DNA from: Calonectria ilicicola
Taxonomy: Eukaryota; Ascomycota; Sordariomycetes; Hypocreales; Nectriaceae
Length of the DNA: 64,000 nt
Assembly: GCA_020809705.1 (NCBI GenBank)
Contig: CP085830.1
Coordinates: forward strand, 5,270,001 to 5,334,000
Direction: 5' to 3'
Under the pieces are notes generated by a model, which saw nothing but the letters and a program-made list of their open reading frames with translations, had not been told where the DNA came from and did no database searches. Position numbers and translations under genes: made by a program. Positions 22,657 through 36,549 of the stretch are shown here, in pieces; position 1 is the stretch's first letter; each line of letters opens with the position of its first letter.

Positions 22657-23481
22657 CACTGCTCGTATCCTGTCACACTGCTCGTATCCTGTTAGTTGTT
22701 TGATTGAACCATTGTTTGCATTTCCTATTCTACCTTTCCTACCTTTTTCCTTCCACTATACTATATTTATAATTATTTAATTTAATATATTAATTTATAT
22801 AAAACTTTTATTCTTTATTTTCTTTAAAAATCTTTTTTAATTTTTCTTAAAAAAAGATCTTTTATATTTAAGTATATTAAAATATTTTAATATTAATTTT
22901 ATTATTTATTATTATTTTTAAATAAAGATTTTATTTTTATTTAAAAGATTTTTCTTTTAAAAAGAAATTTATATTTTTAAAAAATTAATTTAATTCTAAT
23001 CTAATTCTTTATATTATCTTACTTTTATACTTTTATTATTTCTTTTTAAAGTTTTTTTAGTTTTTAATCCTTTATATTTAGCTTAATATTATTAACTTAA
23101 ATTTCTTAATAAATATATTAAATTATAAATTCTATTTTTAAAAGGCTATTATTTTTATAGATAATATATTATTTAAATATCTTAGTTATATATATATATA
23201 TTTTTAAAAGGGTCTATTTAATATATATTTGAGAGAGGGTTATTTAAAAGAGGTTTATTTAAGTATGTATTACTGCATTCCTGGCTGAAAATTCTTTCTT
23301 TTATTGTATAAGGGTTCTATCTATTAAGGTTTTCATCTTGTATTGCCTTTAGGCTTCAGAGTTAGCACAAGGGCGATTGTACTAATCGATGTGAAAGTCT
23401 ATTATGAGGTGTGCCTTTAGGTCCTGTGACCTTGTCGGCATCTTCCTTTCCTAAAAGGAAGAAAATAACTATATGAAAGAC
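22657..23481 (+). mobile_element. Copy A of an unclassified 0.8-kb element
   Basis: 825 bp flanked by the 13-bp duplication atactatttttaa (22644-22656 and 23482-23494). It begins with a near-tandem pair of CACTGCTCGTATCCTGT (period 19 bp) and ends in ..ATATGAAAGAC. It is collinear with copy C and with the reverse complement of copy B. It has no terminal inverted repeats, no open reading frame and no poly(A). The 3' half contains a GC-richer stretch (23340-23460) that escaped most of the mutation. It is inserted in the Fot1-like transposon. Confidence 0.8.
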
Positions 23482-23494
23482 ATACTATTTTTAA

Positions 23495-24400
23495 TAGCCT
23501 AAAGTATATAATATTAAGAGGCTAAAGTAGATAAAATAAATTAGATAGTATACAAAGTATAATGATTTTATTATCCTTATAATATTCTTTAAATTAGACT
23601 AAATAATAACTTTTATATCTATTAAGGATAAGAAGATAATAACAACTAATTAATCAATTACTTATATAATAATTAAAGTACTTTAGCCACTTAAGATCTA
23701 TTATATTATCGGTCCAGCTATTTTGGGTAATAATAATAGCCTAATTGGCTGGAAGGTTGCTTTCTTTATACTAATTGGCAAGATAATATTGGCCTGCAGT
23801 AATAAGAAATAGTAGGATTATCTAGCCTCTTATATTAATAGCTTAAATAATTATTATTTATTCTTAATTTCCAGGCTAGATTAATTTCAGGTTTAAATAT
23901 CTTTTTACACTTATTATAACCATTTTACTTACAATAATATCTATTATAAAGCTAATCTTATTAAAATTATAAATATTATTTAATTTAATACTATACTTCC
24001 CTATTATATTTACTATAAGCTTAAACCAATTACCAATAATCTTTAGATCTTTACATTTAATCTTTTTATAATTATATTTATAAAAGAATTATATTTTAAA
24101 CTTTATATATTACTTTATAAAGTTTAAAGCCTAGCATTAGCTAACTAGTAGTTTATTTCAATTAAAAAGCAATTAATTAGCTATTTCCTTTATACTAGAA
24201 AGCTATAAAGGGAATCCTTATAAATCTAGATCTAGAATAAATTGAAGAATAATATCCTCTTCTAGATTGGATAGCTTATATAATAAAAAGACCTAATTGC
24301 TTTAAGATTGAATCCCCTTCTGCCAATAACATAGCCTATACTCATTGACTTTATAGATCTGTGCAGCCTTTTAGGTGCTTAATTTTTGGGGACCTTGAAT
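23495..24400 (-). pseudogene. Decayed Fot1/pogo-type transposase
   Basis: Reading the minus strand gives a broken but recognisable chain: an LEEDIILQFILDLDL motif, a Trp-containing GNWFKLIVNIIGKYSIKLN block, IYNFNKISF, then LIQPGNQEQIIII-like sequence where stop codons stand for Gln. Many codons that would be Gln or Trp are TAA or TAG, as expected after RIP. Copy A interrupts its 3' part. Confidence 0.7.
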
Positions 24401-24589
24401 GGCTTGAAGGATAAGAAGGGTATTAGCCTCTATATTGGATTATAATATATTTGATAGTTAAGAAATATTTAATTAATTGAAAAGTGTTATGTATGAGGGA
24501 TTTTTGTGATGTATACTTGTCTGCAATGTATGCTTATCATATACATTATATATAAAGATATTTAAAGAGATTAGGCTTTTTTTATTATA

Positions 24590-25413
24590 AATTTATATTT
24601 AAAGAAGTTATAAATTATTTTATTATTTTAATTATAATAATAAAGATTTAATAATAGTAATATAATTGGATTTTTAATGAAAAGATACTTTATTATAATC
24701 TATATTGGCTAGAATTAGAGTTTAAGTTATATAAAGTATTTTTAATATATTAAGAAATTTATTAAATTATAAATATAAGGTAGTTTAAGTGAAAATTAAA
24801 AGAGATATTTTAGGTATTATATTTAATAATTATTATAAAGATATTTATATTTTTTATTAATTAGTAGATAGGGTTTAAAAGGTATTATAATATTATAAAA
24901 TAGATAATAATAAAATAGGTAATAAAATAATTAAAAAGTATATTTTTATTATAAATAACTTTCTTTAATTTATAAAATATATATTTTAAAATAGGTTTTC
25001 TCTTTTAATTATTAATAACCTCCTTTTTTATTTAAATAATAGTTTTTAACTAGTTATATTATTAATCTTAATAAAATATTAATATTCTTTAAGTTCTTTA
25101 ATAATTATATTTATTTATTAAAAGGTAAAAAGATTATTATAAAGAAATCTAATTATAGTAAGTAGGATAAAAGGCAAATAATATTAATATTATATATATT
25201 TACTAATAATATTTTTAAACTAAAGCTAAAGCTAATTTTCTATAAAAAACTACCTTTAAAAGGGTATATTTTTAAAGATAAAGGATATCTATATACTTTA
25301 GAAGTTATAATTAAGTTTAATAAGATTGTATATAATAATAAGAAGTTATTTAAGAAGTAGATTTTTAATAAATTTAATTTTCTTATAAAAAGATAATAAT
25401 AATACCTTCTAAT
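24590..25413 (+). pseudogene. E0 transposase remnant, 5' part
   Basis: The plus strand reads as a decayed DDE-superfamily endonuclease. A block KGKKIIIKKSNYSK is followed by DKRQIILILYIFTNN, KLIFYKKLPLKGY and YNNKKLFKK, with stops at former Gln/Trp codons. It breaks off exactly at the ctaat duplication (25409-25413) where retrotransposon E1 inserted, and resumes at 54378. Confidence 0.65.
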
Positions 25414-25625
25414 TATGAAGGGCTAGTCCTAGGTTTATTCAACCTGAAGGGTGCTCTATATTGGTCTATCTAAAGCTAAGAAGGAAAAAGAAGAAGATAA
25501 TTAGAAGAATATATTCTTTTAATTATATATACTTTAGTATGCTTTTATTATTAATACAATTATGAAGCTTAATTTAGGTGAATATAATATAGTTGTAATC
25601 CTTTGTTAGATTTTAGTTTGTAATA
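25414..25625 (-). repeat. E1 3' LTR (212 bp)
   Basis: Collinear with 54161-54372 with almost only G/A and C/T differences. On the plus strand it begins tatgaaggg and ends with a decayed form of CTGTGACA. Confidence 0.85.
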
Positions 25626-27999
25626 TTACCCTCTCTCTCTTTTAAGTAATAATTTTATTATTTTAATATTATATACTTATTTATTAGGTTATTTAATTTT
25701 ATAATTGGTTTATAAGTAGCTTTATATATATTTAAGGCTTTTAGCTTTATTAAGAACTTTATTAGTTATTAAGTAGATTTTTTATAATTATATTATTAAA
25801 TAAAAATTTTTTAAATTTTACTTTATTTTTATTATTTTTATTTAATATATAAGATTTCTTTAATTATTTATTTATTTTTATTATTTATTTAAATTAATAA
25901 AGATTAGAAGTTATTTTATTATTATTTTAATAAGAGATCCTATTATACTCTTTTTAAAAGATTAATATAAAATTATAAGTATATTATCCTAAATATATTA
26001 ATCTTTATTATATATATATTTATTACCTTTATTATAGTATATTACTAATATAGCTAATCTAGCTTCTTATAAGACCTAGAGGACTTATAGTTGGTCAGAT
26101 TAATCTAGACCTTATCTCCAATCTTAAACCTTTTTGCTAATATTTACTTCTTATTTATTATCTATTTATAATATTATTATATTATAGTTGTTATAGTTTA
26201 TACAAATTCTATAGTATTTTGAATCTTTTATAATAGGTTCTTAGCTTAGGCTTTATTATTATTTAGTAATAATTTTATAGTAATCTTCTAGACTTTAAAG
26301 GGCTTTATATAGTATTTATGCTTTAAGAAGAAGGGATTTATTTTTATAATTAAGTTTTTATAGTTATTTAGTATTAATTATATTATTAGAAGATAATAAT
26401 CTTAATTCTTTTATAAATAATAAATATATACTTATAAATATATTTAAATTTTTTAATTTATTTATTCTAGCCTTCTATTAGTTTATAGATAGTATATTAT
26501 ATTAAGCTATTATATAATACTAGTTAGCTTATAGAAGGCTTATTAAAACCTATTAATCTAATTACTCTCTTAGTTATTAATAATAGATTGGGGTATTTTA
26601 TATAATTTATAATAGTAGTTAAGGAATTATTCTATATAGGCTTTTACTTTTATTATAAGTATAATCTTAAGTATAATAGCTTATATAAATTAATTAATTA
26701 TTATTTATAAATATTAAGATTTATTCTTACTTATTAAAAAAGATCTATTATAAAATCTATAGTTAGATTACTTTATGGCTATTTTAGAACTAGTAAAAGC
26801 TTTAATAGCCCTCTCTTTAATTATTATTAGATATAATTTCTTTTATAGACTTAATAATTAATAATAAATTAGCAGATTAGCTATAATAATTCTAATTAAA
26901 AGAATCACCTTAATACTAAGATTATTATATTATTATAGCCTAAATAATCTCTAATAATAGTATTATACTCTATCTATATAATATAAGTATATAATACTTT
27001 TATATTAATCTTACTACTAGGTACTTATAATTAATTTTTAATATTTAAAGTATATTCTAAGATTTAAATCTTTAGATTTAATTTAAATAATAGATTTTGC
27101 TTTTATTATTATATTATAATATATATACTTATATAAATCTTATTTATAATAATAGCTTAATTTTATAAATCCTATAGCTTCAGATAATTAGAGAAAATTA
27201 TTATTTATAGTATCTTTATTTAGATTACCTAAAGAATAACTTGCTCTAATATAATCATTTTATTTTATAAAATAGCTAATTAAAGGATTAATTATAAATA
27301 ATAGCTCTACTTCTTAAGGTCTTTGATCTTCTTAGGTATATCTTACTCTTTATAGCTTAATATATCTAGTACTATTATTTTACTATTAGATCAATATTTT
27401 AATTAGAAATTATATTCTAATAATTATCTTATTTAATAATTTTATTATTTTATAAAATATTAATATTTTATAAAGTATATTAGGTTTTTATAATCTATAA
27501 TAATAATAAATAAATTATAATTATATAATTCTACTTTTTAAATATCTAAATAATATATAATTATTAATATCTTCTTATTATAAATTAAATAATTATATTC
27601 TATTAGGCTTAATTATTATAAGTAAAAAGCAATTAGCTAATAGTGGCCTTATTTATCTTCTTAAGTTAGAACTCCTTTTAGTATATTATTTAAGTAATTA
27701 ATTTTAAGAAATATTAGTTTATTTAGATCTTATTATTATAATATAAAAGCTTTATAAAATCTATACTTAAGTTCCTAGAAAGCTACTTTCTTATTAAATC
27801 TTTATTTAAAGATAATCTTTTTTAAATTAATATTATTAAAAAAATTAATATTTTTATAAAATATAATATAAAGATCTAATAATAATTTATAAAGCCTAAA
27901 AAACTTTATATACTTTTTACTATTTAAAGTACTTTTTATTTATAAATTACTTATTATTTTTTAAATTATAAAATATTTCTTTTTAACTTATATAATAAA

Positions 28000-28500
28000 T
28001 TCTAAATATTTTATCTTTTAAATTATAAATTTATATTTCTTTAAATCTAAATATAATCTAGTAATAATTAAGATATAAAGTACCTTCTATATCTTTATTA
28101 AATAATCCTTCTTTAAGCTACTAGAATAGATTAATATATTATTTAAATAAATTATAGTAAAATTATTTAAAAAGTTTTATAATATTTTATTTATATACCT
28201 TTAGAATATAATAGGTATATTACTTAGGCTAAATAGGTATACTAGCCATTTATACAACCTAAATTAGGTCTAGAAGATAATCTTAGCCTTATGCCCTTTA
28301 GCTATTTAAACCTTATAGAAAGTAGTAATTATATCTAGCTTAATAAATTACTTAGCTTTAGATAGGTTTTATAATATCTTTATAATTAAGGGAAGAGAAT
28401 ACTAGTCCTATTATATAATAGTATTAAATATATAATAATTATAATAAAAGTATAATCCTTCTTTAGGCTTCTTAATAAATAATATTAGGGCGCTAGTAGC
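28000..28500 (-). pseudogene. E1 reverse transcriptase remnant
   Basis: The minus strand gives KKPKEGLYFYYNYY, then KAKFIKLDIITTFYK-like sequence, LYKWLVYLFSLSN and IIYLNNILIYSS. These align in order with Ty3/gypsy RT blocks, including F/Y-x-DD changed to LNN. Trp and Gln codons are now stops. Confidence 0.8.
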
Positions 28501-29584
28501 TAAATTATTAGCTTGGATAAATTCTTTATTTAATAAATCTTTAAAAATCTTTCTAAGGATTAGTAATTTCTTTTTAAATATATTATATAAAGATCTTTAA
28601 GGGAGTAATAGTTTATTTTTAAATTTATTTTATTATAAATTAATCTTATAATTAATATTTAATTAATATAATAATAATTTAATTATTTTTATTATTAAGA
28701 ATAATTCTTTAAATTTATTAAATAATATAATTAAAATCTATTTCTTTAAATCTTTCTTAATCTTCTATTAAAAGGTTTTTTTAATATTTTTTAAATTAAT
28801 TAATTATACTAATAATACTACTAGATTATATATTTTATATAAATAATAATATTTAATTATAAAGATTATAGCTATAATATAATAAGTTACCTATATTTAA
28901 TAGACCTCTAAGGTTTTTCTTTATTAATAAGCTATAACTTGATTTTAACTACCCTATAAATAATATACTTCTTTATTATATTATAAATAACCTCATTTAC
29001 CTTTAACTAAGGCTTATCTAGGAATAAATCCTCTTCTAGGCCTTTTATAATATAAACATATAGCCTCTACTTATAACCTCCTATCTTAAAAGTTAATACT
29101 ATAATCCTAAAGATATAAATTCTTTTCTTAAATTTAGTAAAGCTATTAAGCTATTATAGCTTCTTCTTAATATATAAAAAGACTAGCTAGTTAGCTAGAT
29201 CTTTACTTATAAGGGTAAAAGTATTATAGCTTATATTAATAAAAACTTAAATAAATTAATTATTAACTCTTGCTTTAATTAAAGCTAATCCACTAATTAT
29301 TATAGATTTTTACTTTATCTACTTTTAAAGATCTTCCCTAAATAGCTCTAATATCTAACTTTATATTAAAGCTTCTTATTTTTTAAATCTTTACCCTTAC
29401 TAATAGATAAATCTAACTCTATAAAGTTAATATCATTAGCCTACTTAGCTTTTTTTATTTAAAATTATTAGATTATTAATTGGTGAATTAGGTAAGAGGC
29501 TTTTAAGTAATTAAGGCTTCTATAATTAAAGTAATATTATATATCTTAGTCTTAATTACTAGTAGGCTGCTTATAAGAGATTGG

Positions 29585-29758
29585 TGTAAGGACAATTGGG
29601 ATCCCAGCGCCACTGTAGCTAGAAGTAGCATGTAACCTACTTAGTCTATTAAAGAATTTCAGCGAGTAATCAAGGAATACTTACTAAGTTAAAATCTATA
29701 TATTATAATATAATCTATTTTATAATTCTTAAGATTATCTTAATTAATAATCTTTATA
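29585..29758 (+). repeat. E2 5' LTR (174 bp)
   Basis: Starts TGTAAGGACAATTGGG and is partly unmutated over its first 110 bp. Collinear with 53022-53195. Confidence 0.87.
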
Positions 29759-31161
29759 ATTCTTTAACTTTTATACTTTTTAAATAATTAATATAATTAT
29801 TATAAGTATATAGATTATAAATAATTATAATAAATACTCTCTAAATATATTATATATAAATATAATATTTAAGCTACTTTAAAAAATCTATATTTTATTA
29901 GGGTATTTAGGTATTATAGAAAATTAATTAACTTTAATAATTAAGTTTTTAGTTTTTATTAATAAATAAGTATAGAATAAATAGTAAATAAAAGTATTAG
30001 ATTTAAATATAAAGTAAAGATTTAAGAAATTAAGTAAATAATAATATAAATATATATTAAATAATTATATCTTAAACTTAGAATATAAATCTTATAGCCC
30101 TAGGCCCTTTTTAATAAGAAGATTAAAGTAAGAAGGCTTAAAGAAAGTAAATATATTATATAGATTTATAAAATATAATAATTATTTATTATTTATTTTA
30201 TATAAAGAATATATAATAAAAGAAAAAGAGTTTTAAATTTTATTATAAATTATGATCTAATAATAAATAATTTAAATAAAGATATTATAGAAAATAATAG
30301 ATTAATTATATTATATTCTAAGGAAAGACTAGAATAAGTTATTAATCTATAATTATATTATTCTTTAAAATAATATAATTAATATATAAATTAATAATTA
30401 GATATATATAATAGAATTAGGGAACAGTCTATAAAAGGATTACTTAGATTTACAAAAGATTAAATAAGCTATAACTAGATTTTCTTACCATCTATAAACT
30501 TAATAAAGAAATTACATTACAAGCCTTAATAATCCTTCCTAGTAGGATTTCCTAGACTTTATCTATAAAAAGTATATTAATTTAAAGTCCTAGAAGATAT
30601 AACTAAAAGATAATCTCCTAGATCTACAATAAGATAACAAGCAGTCACTAATGGATTATTTTAATATATAAAGTGTTATTTATATATCTTTAGATATTTA
30701 AGATTTAGAAAATAGGCCTAACTTAATCTACTAGTATTATTATAAGTTAAATAAGGACCTAAAGAAGGAAATAAGATGGCTATAGATCTTACTATAGAAA
30801 GTCAGGGAAGTAGTCTATAAGATAGAATAATTATAGCCTTATATACACAATAACATCAAATAATCAAAAAACAATCAAAATAAAAGATCATACCTAGAGG
30901 TAACCTAAGAAAATATAAAAAAGTTCTAACCTTTAAATTAGCATTATAAGCATTTAAGAGGCAGATATATACAGAATTAAGGATCTAAAGGAAGGTCTTG
31001 GAGTAAAGGATCTCAAAACTCCCCTACCCCAAACACCTATTAGCATCAAATGTTCAGGGAGGGCTTAATAAGAAGCTACTCTACTATATAATACTCTAAT
31101 AATAGTAGGCAGGACTATCCTAACCCTAAGCATAATTAATTCTAGCGGAACACAGAGCAAC

Positions 31162-31557
31162 TGTTATGACCTATGACACGCCCAGGCGGTCAAAGATGGC
31201 AGAACCGACATTCGCCTACCCTATAGCCCCACACTAACCAATAAGGAAGCGCTTATAAGCAATCATCTACAATATTAGTGATTACCTAGTGATCAATATC
31301 TTGATTATTAATATATTAGATAGAACTAATATAGTAAGTGCTTATTAAGTAATAATATATAGATAGATTAGAATCCGCCCTTATGGCTAATATTAACTAG
31401 CTTTTAATATAATTTAATTACTTTAATTATAATTAACTATTACCTAATATAATACTTTTATTATTTTATTTTATTATAATATACTTAATTATCCTACTAA
31501 TAATAAACCCTTTATTTTAATTGGTTTATTAAGTTAGGAATTAATTAGATTATTATA
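31162..31557 (+). repeat. E3 5' LTR (396 bp)
   Basis: The first 110 bp are GC-rich and unmutated (TGTTATGACCTATGACACGC onward); the rest is RIP-mutated. Collinear with 47064-47459. Confidence 0.9.
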
Positions 31558-31859
31558 TATTAAAAGCTTTTATTTAATTAATTACTTATATTAATAATTA
31601 AGTAATAATAATATTTAGAAAGAATCTTATTATTATTACTTCTTCTAATAATATTAAGTTAATTATAAAATTATAGTAGATTAAGAAAAAACTTACTAAT
31701 ATATAAGTATAACTTAAAGTAAAAAAAGCTAGAACTACTATAATTAAAGAAAATAAAGGTAAAGATATTAGTAAAATTCTAAGATCCCCGGTCTTAAAGC
31801 CTTTTCTAGAAAAGGCTACTAATATAATCCCCTTCCTTATTTAAATAAAAGGATATTTT

Positions 31860-32520
31860 TACTTTTTTTAATATAATTTATAACCCTTGAAGCCTAGGTA
31901 TTATATATTAAAACTCTCCTCCAAGGGGATATAAGAGTATGGTTTAAATCTATTATAAGAGATTATTTGGAAAATGAGGATGATATTAATTAAAATGAAA
32001 AGATTTAAGAGATCTTTAAAAATTAGGAATATTTTAAAATTGTTATTAAAGATAATTTTAATATAATTAATATAGAATAATAAATTATAAATTAATTATA
32101 TAAACTTAAATAAATAAAATCTTATAATTAATATTTAATTAAGTTTAAAAGAATTATAGTATAAATAGCTTAAGATAATAATATATTAATAGAACTTTAT
32201 TATAAAAGCTTAAAGAGTGAAGTTAAAAATAAAATTTATAAGAAAAATTAGCTAGAAAAACTCTTAAAGTATATTAAAAGTATTATTAAAATTAATAAAA
32301 GATAATTTAATTAATATAAAGAATATATTTAAGATAATAAAAACTTATATATTTTAAATAAAGAAAAAATTTAAAATAAGTAATAAAGTACTATATATAG
32401 GACTTATTTAGGATTAATAGAACTTAGTACTATCTAAGATTATAATAAAAGTAAGATTATTTACTTTAATTATAGAAAGAAAGAATATAAATCCTTTAAA
32501 TATTGCTCTTTAAAAATAGA
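31860..32520 (+). pseudogene. E3 gag remnant with CCHC knuckle
   Basis: The frame contains VWFKSIIRDYLENEDD and EIFKNQEYF-like sequence followed by LYYKSLKSEVKNKIY, the order seen in gypsy Gag. At 32455-32520, YFNYRKKEYKSFKYC is a degraded C-x2-C-x4-H-x4-C nucleocapsid knuckle. Confidence 0.75.
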
Positions 32521-34239
32521 AAACTAGTTTAAACCTATATTAAAAGGATAGAAATAACTTAATATTATAAAAACTTAATAAATCTTAGTATTAGAAGGAA
32601 AAGAGGATATTATAGGAAAAGTTATTCTTACTATTATTAAGAAATATAAATCAATTATTATAATTAAGTAATATATAGAAGATTATAAATTATATAAAAT
32701 AAAACTTACTTTATAATAAGAAATTAATAAAACTATCTAAAAAATATAATTAATCTAATAAGAAGGCTAGTCCTACTTTCCTTATGAATGACTAAAATAA
32801 GCCAAGAAGATAAAAATCTCTACATCTATTTTAAATATATATATTAATAAAGTACTAATATAATAAAATATTTATACTTATAATAAAAATAGAAATAGGA
32901 AATAAATAACTAATATTAAAAGAATGGTTTAATAAATTAGGGAATTTTTATAAGATAGAGATAAAGTCTTCCTACTTATATAAAGTAAATAGTAACTAGG
33001 AAATCATAACCTTTAATTTATTTAATATTAGAAGGATAATCCTAAATTAAATATAATATATAAAGAATATAAAAATATCTTATAAATAAATTACTATAAT
33101 TATAATTACCTTTAATATATAAAGTAAAAATAATATATAGTATACTTCCCTATTAGAATAAAAGATATAGTTATCTATTATATCTATAGAAGATACTTCA
33201 ATTAATATAAAGTAATAGGAAGAAACCCCTACTATTAGTTTATTATATTAGAACTAGATAAACTTAAATTCTTTAATTATAATAAGCTACCTTAGAATAA
33301 ATATTAAGATCTTAAATATAATATTTATATAATAAATAAAATAATAGCTTAATATTAAATAAAATTAAAAAATAAATAAAGCCCTTTATAAAAGAATAAT
33401 AAAAGTAATTAAAGTAATAATCCTTAAAGTTATTAAAAGAATTTCTTAAAAAAGCTTTATACTTTATAATTAAAAAGTAATCTTAATAATAATTAAAAAT
33501 AAAAGTAAGAATTAAAAGGAAATAATATAATATTATAATAAATAGTAAAGCTAAATAGAATTATATAAATCCTTAAGTAATTAACTAACTTTAGCTACTA
33601 TAAATAATAAAAGTTAACCTATATAAAATTATTAATATAAAAAGAATCTCTTTTAGTTATAATAATAGTATTATAGATAAAAAGATTAATCACCTAAAAG
33701 TCTTTATTAAAGGAAAAAATCAAGGAATAACCTTTAATATTATTAATATTAGATAATACAATCTAGTTTTAAGGTACCTATAATTATACTAATATAACCT
33801 TAATATCTACTAGTGTACTAGTTAGATATAAATACTTAAGGAGTATAATACAGCTAGTAATATTTTTATAAAATATAATAAGAGATCTTAAACTTCTAGC
33901 CTTAATTAAGTAAGAGATATAAGTAAAGAAGAATCTTTATTATTTAAAGAAATAAAATATAAGTATAAAAATAATTAAAAAAAATAAAAATAAAAATAAT
34001 AAATAATTATTTATTTTAAAATATAATTTTAATAAATTAATAAAAACTTTAAAGAAATAAAGATTAAAGTAGAAATAGATAGATTATATAATATACCTTT
34101 ATAGTATTAAATCTATAAAAAGCTTTTTATAAAAGAACTAGATATTAGATTACTTAAGTTTAATTAGTAAGATTATAAAATTATTTTTAAAAATAGATCT
34201 AATACTTGATTTTATTTTATTTATAATTTTAATTAAATT

Positions 34240-35450
34240 AAGCTTAATATTTTAAAAGAATATATTTAAGATATACTTAAAAAAAGATATATTTATATTT
34301 TAAACTCTAAAGTTGATTATCTTATTATATTTATGCCTAAGAAAAATAGGAAATTATACCTTATTATGGATTATTGATAGTTTAATAATATTACTATTAA
34401 AGATTGTATTTTATTATTATTAATTAATGAAATAAAGGATTGCTTTTATAGAGCTAATATCTTTACTATATTAGATTTTAAAGAAGTATATAATCTTATT
34501 TATATTAAAGAAGGATATAAATAGAAAACTACTTTCTAAACTAAATTTAGATTATTTGAATACCTAATTATATCTTTTAAACTTATAAATATATTAATAT
34601 TATTTTAATAAATAATAACCAATATATTACAAGAATACTTAAATATCTTTATTATTTACTATCTAAATAATATTTTTATTTTCTTTAAAAATAAAGAAGA
34701 ATATAAAGAATATATTTATAAAATCTTAAAAGCCCTCTAAAACACCAAACTTCTAATTAAATTAAAAAAAAATAAATTCTATATCTAAGAAGTAGAATTT
34801 CTAGAATATATTATTAATTCTAATAAAATTTATATAGACCTAAAGAAAGTTACTATAGTAAAAGATTAGAAGGAATTTACTAATATAAAGGAAGTATAAA
34901 CCTTTCTTAGATTTATTAATTATTATTAAAGATTTATTAAAGGATTTAATAAAATTATTTTAAATATAATAGAATTAATTAAGAAAGGAATTACCTTTTA
35001 ATAGAGAATTAAAGTATAATAATTATTTAAAGTTATAAAAAATACTATTTTAGAAGAACTTATTCTTATAATATTTAACCCTAATAAACCTATAAAACTA
35101 GAAACTGATATATTGGACTTTATTTTAAAGGCCTAGATTGGATAATAAGATGAATAAGGAAATCTATATCCTATAGTATTTTACTTATATAAGCTATATA
35201 GCCCTAAGCTAAATTACTTAATCTATAATAAAGAATTCCTTATTATTATTAATATTTTTAAAGAATTCTAATAATATCTTTTAAAAAGTAATTATAAAAT
35301 TATAATATATATTAATTATAAAAATATTACTTACTTTATAATTATTTAAAAACTTAATAAAAGATAATTATAATATATAGAATATCTATCTAAATTTAAC
35401 TATTAAATTATTTATATTAAAAGAACTAAAAATAATTGCACTAATGCAAT
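34240..35450 (+). pseudogene. E3 reverse transcriptase / RNase H remnant
   Basis: Clear Ty3/gypsy order: FMPKKNRKLYLIMDY, ANIFTILDFKEVYNLIYIKE, FEYLIISFKLIN, IYYLNNIFIFFKN (34650-34690), FLRFINYY, then RNase H with LETDILDFILKA and YSPKLNYLIYNKEFL. Stops replace Gln/Trp and both catalytic Asp are Asn. Confidence 0.85.
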
Positions 35451-36261
35451 TAGCTGCTGACCTAATTATAATATAAAAAAACTAAAAATGTAAGAAAAAC
35501 TATTAATCTATAACACTAACAAAGACCTAGAATAAGCCTTAATTAGTAGAATAATAATAGAAATAAAGAAAATAATTACCACTATAAGAATAGGAGGACT
35601 ACTGTATGTAATTAGAACTATTACTATGGAAATACTAATATAATAAGTGGAATAGGATAATCTATTATTAAGAAAAATTAAAGAATATAATCTAATACTT
35701 TTAGAAGAAGAAAAAATAGATTATTTATAAGTGTTAGAGAAATATTAAATAGAACTAATAAGGGATATCTATAAATACCCTTTATATGGTTATAAAGGTA
35801 TTAATAAAATCCTTAAATAAATTAAATAGATATTTTCCTTTACTAAGATAAAAAGAAAATTGAATAAGTATATAAGGAATATAATCTATACTAATACTTT
35901 AAAAAACTAAAATATAAACTATATAGATTATTGTAATTATTTCTTATTATATAATGATTATAGAATTTAATTATAATAGATTTTATTATTAACCTTCTTT
36001 TATTAGTAGACCCTACTATAGGAGTATATTATAATAGTATTTTTATTATTATTAATTACTTTATAAAAGTAATATATTATCTTTTTTATAATAAAGTAAT
36101 AAAAGAAGAATAATTTACTTACTTTTTCTTTTAATATATAATTATTATATATAAATTACTAATTAAAATTATTTTAAATAAAGAATAATTATTTATATTT
36201 AAGTTTTAGTAAAGCCTGATATTTTTAATAGGGCTAAACTATAAGCTAAGTATAGCTTTCT

Positions 36262-36424
36262 TGATATAGTAGGATTAGAATAATAGAGGTCTTAATAATA
36301 TATAGTAGGAAGATTAATATCTTCTTCTCTATCTACTTTAATAATAAGCTTATATATACCTTCTAAAAGTATTTAAAATATATACTTACAAGATTCTATA
36401 TATATTAATATTATTTTTATATTA
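36262..36424 (-). repeat. E4 LTR, left copy (163 bp)
   Basis: Collinear with 45481-45643; differences are almost all transitions. It begins TGATATAGTAGG. Confidence 0.87.
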
Positions 36425-36549
36425 TATCCTAATATATTTAAAAAATTATTTATTATCCTTAATAATTAAAATATTATATATATTTTCTTATTTTAAACTT
36501 TTATATTTTATATAATCTTTTCCTTTAATTTACCTAAATAATAATCTTA

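Larger units (their letters stand above)
21863..24534 (-). mobile_element. Fot1/pogo-like DNA transposon, RIP-inactivated
   Basis: Inverted repeats of 23 bp (21863-21885 and 24512-24534, two mismatches, outer end AGCATACATTG) are flanked by TA on both sides. Without the nested copy A the element is about 1.83 kb, the size expected for Fot1-type elements. The minus strand of 23495-24400 retains a decayed transposase: an LSNLEEDIILQFILDLDL helix-turn-helix-like stretch, then GNWFKLIVNIIGKYSIKLNN and IYNFNKISF. The last corresponds to the family's IYNFDE block with D changed to N. The element sits inside E0, left of the E0 transposase remnant. Confidence 0.82.

Noticed and set aside
22690..23482. 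Copies A, B and C as solo LTRs (TGTTAG..GACA).
   Set aside because: Target duplications of 13-14 bp and a shared 5' extension outside TGTTAG do not fit LTR biology, and no internal region between two such copies was found.
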